Shown in pieces: positions 62,353 through 64,000 of a stretch of DNA of 64,000 nt. Source of the DNA: Citrus sinensis (taxonomy: Eukaryota > Streptophyta > Magnoliopsida > Sapindales > Rutaceae); contig NC_068558.1 of NCBI RefSeq assembly GCF_022201045.2, positions 3,224,001-3,288,000 of the forward strand, given 5' to 3'. Every line of letters begins with the position of its first letter. Position 1 is the first letter of the stretch. The position numbers and the translations under genes were made by a program. The notes beneath the pieces are model-generated. The model had not been told where the DNA came from. It saw only the letters and a list, made by a program, of their open reading frames with translations, and did not search any database.

Positions 62353-64000
62353 ATGATTTTTAACAGAGAAGAGGCTTCTGCTTCTCTAGAGTGGAAGTGC
62401 TCTCAGGCCTTCGGCGAAAGAAATCCCGATGAAGAACTTCAAGACGGTCAGTGTTTTAACTTTATGTTTATGTTCTGACAATTGTTGTCGGTTTAGTTGA
62501 GTTTTTGTTTTTGTTTTTGTTTTTTTTAGTTGATATTGTATCAGCAATTGAATTCGACAAGACCGGCGATTACCTTGCCGTCGGAGATCGCGGTGGCCGT
62601 GTTATTCTTTTCGAAACAGTTGGTGGCAAAAATGTAACAGTTTCTCATTTGAATAGGATTTTTATTTCATTTTATCTGTTTTTTGTTTTTAAATTCACGG
62701 CATTTGATTTTTAGACACCAAACCAGCACATTTCGAGAAGTGAGTTGGAGAAACGAATGGATTTTACCTCCGCAAGCCATCCTGAATATCGATACAAAAC
62801 TGAATTTCAGAGTCATGAGCCTGAGGTGTGTTTTAATGTTTATTTATATCGCGAATATATTTGCATCTTCATGTGCTAATTTGAAAGGCGTATTCCATAG
62901 AAAATTTAACTGCATAATACGCTGAAATGGCCACTGGTCCGTTTAAACTCTGCAGTTCCACTTTTCCATTTCTTATTGTTAAATTGGAGGGATCCACTGT
63001 AATTTATCTTTTTTTTTTTTTCAATCTTCATCTGGACGCATGTTGAGATCCTGATAGCATTTCTTTCTTTAGTTTGATTACTTGAAGAGCTTGGAAATTG
63101 AAGAGAAGATCAACAGAGTGAGATGGTGTGCGGCACCAAATGGATCAATGTTTATCCTTTCTACAAATGATAAGACAATTAAACTGTGGAAGGTATGACT
63201 TTTATGACGAACAATTATAACACTTCCACTTCACATACTTCATCCTATCATACTTTAGTGAACACCATTATAAATAGTATGAAGTTTGGACTTTTGCTGA
63301 GCAGATATAGAAGTCAATGCCAAAAGCCATTGATTGTATGAGCAGTAAGATTTGTTGGATTATTTAGTAGACATTTGAACGGTACAACGCATATTGTAAA
63401 TGGATTGGATGAGCAGCATAGGGCCCATTATCTAAGATAGGGACTGAAATCTAAGGATTTACCTGTTATAAAGGATATCACCAACAGTTTATTTTGTGTC
63501 CAGGTTAGGGATCAAAAGGTGAAGAAAATTAAGGAAATGGATCACTTTCCATTTGTATCTTCAGAAAACACCCTTTTAGCTGAGAAGAACTTCATGAATG
63601 AGCATAATCCACCATCTTTTGCTCATGGCTACCATCTGGAATGGACAGAGAACATGGCTACCAAGGTAGTTGTTTGTGAGTTATGGCAATAATTTTTAAA
63701 ATTCTTCAATATCGTTTTTGTCTTTATTTGCTATGCTTTGTGCAGTATATAACATTATTTTTCAAGTTCTTGTTTTTGCTAGATTGCTAATGTGGGAAAC
63801 TGTGTTCATGCAAGATGTCAAAAGGTGTATCCTCATGCACATGATTTCAATATCAACTCAATATCAAATAATAGGTAAAATTTGTGATTTGTTTCCTATA
63901 TTTCTTTTTTCCTAGCTTAAAATTCACCTTCCTCTCCTATCATTAAAATAATAATAATAATAATAAGATATGGCGGAAGAAACTACAGTAATAATAAGAT
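62353..64000 (+). CDS. PP2A regulatory subunit B, B55 type (5' part)
   Basis: B55 subunits are WD40 propellers that steer the PP2A catalytic core to phosphoprotein substrates. Exons in view: 62353-62446, 62530-62633, 62715-62825, 63073-63192, 63504-63665, 63783-63874; the gene runs on past the right edge. The phases agree throughout. The protein starts [20 protein letters not shown] and continues with the family blocks [106 protein letters not shown] and [18 protein letters not shown], all characteristic of the first blades of B55. From memory plants usually have two B55 genes (alpha, beta); which one this is cannot be told from the part in view. The stretch after 63874 is intron and holds an (AAT)n run at 63947-63966. 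Confidence 0.94.

Overview
The window is nuclear DNA of a dicot plant. The genes are split by short GT-AG introns, the spacers are AT-rich, and the gene families (KNOX, cysteine-rich receptor kinase, galacturonan-binding ectodomain, plastid-type TrpD) are typical of plants. The overall look fits a woody eudicot, possibly Citrus or another Sapindales, but that is an impression and not something the sequence proves. All exon models were built by hand from splice signals, reading-frame continuity and family knowledge. In every complete model the exon lengths add up to an intact reading frame.

Layout from left to right. 1-1325 (-): first exon of a PX-domain trafficking protein, running off the left edge. 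3107-7393 (+): MPP10, a U3 snoRNP (SSU processome) protein, 13 exons. 8443-10219 (-): small Tim17/22/23-family membrane protein, 5 exons. 10921-12346 (+): kinase-less galacturonan-binding (WAK/LRK10L-type) ectodomain protein, 3 exons. 18886-22381 (+): anthranilate phosphoribosyltransferase (TRP1/PAT1), 10 exons. 24371-25393 (-): CGYC glutaredoxin (GRXC1-like), 4 exons. 27703-33520 (-): large plant-specific polytopic membrane protein with an Ig-like ectodomain, 13 exons, one intron with a GC donor. 39125-40329 (-): DPH7-type WD40 protein of diphthamide synthesis, 2 exons. 48709-54494 (+): class I KNOX homeobox gene with a 4.3-kb third intron. 57492-59944 (+): cysteine-rich receptor-like kinase, 6 exons. 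62353-right edge (+): PP2A B55 regulatory subunit, first six exons.

The genes do not form a pathway cluster; this is an ordinary mix of housekeeping genes (rRNA processing, tryptophan synthesis, redox, translation factor modification, phosphatase), development (KNOX) and surface sensing (CRK, galacturonan-binding protein). Two gene pairs are divergent and share upstream DNA (PX/MPP10 and Tim17-like/galacturonan-binding protein). MPP10 carries a telo-box and TGGGCY site II motifs, the usual signature of plant ribosome-biogenesis promoters.

The spacers are full of small non-autonomous transposons. I could delimit Mutator-like elements with 9-bp target duplications (16478-17354, 17493-17589, 35683-36474, 56536-56676), a related one in the KNOX intron (53316-53438), a three-copy 268-272-bp element family with TTA duplications (PIF/Harbinger-like), a three-copy ~185-200-bp inverted-repeat family, hAT-like elements, a two-copy tRNA-derived SINE family, and a 5'-truncated L1-type LINE with a near-perfect 15-bp target duplication (42999-44564). 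I found no rRNA or tRNA gene, no virus-derived gene and no CRISPR array. No clearly novel multi-gene system is visible. The items most worth a second look are the kinase-less, possibly GPI-anchored receptor ectodomain, the KNOX long intron, the upstream ORFs, and the transposon families.
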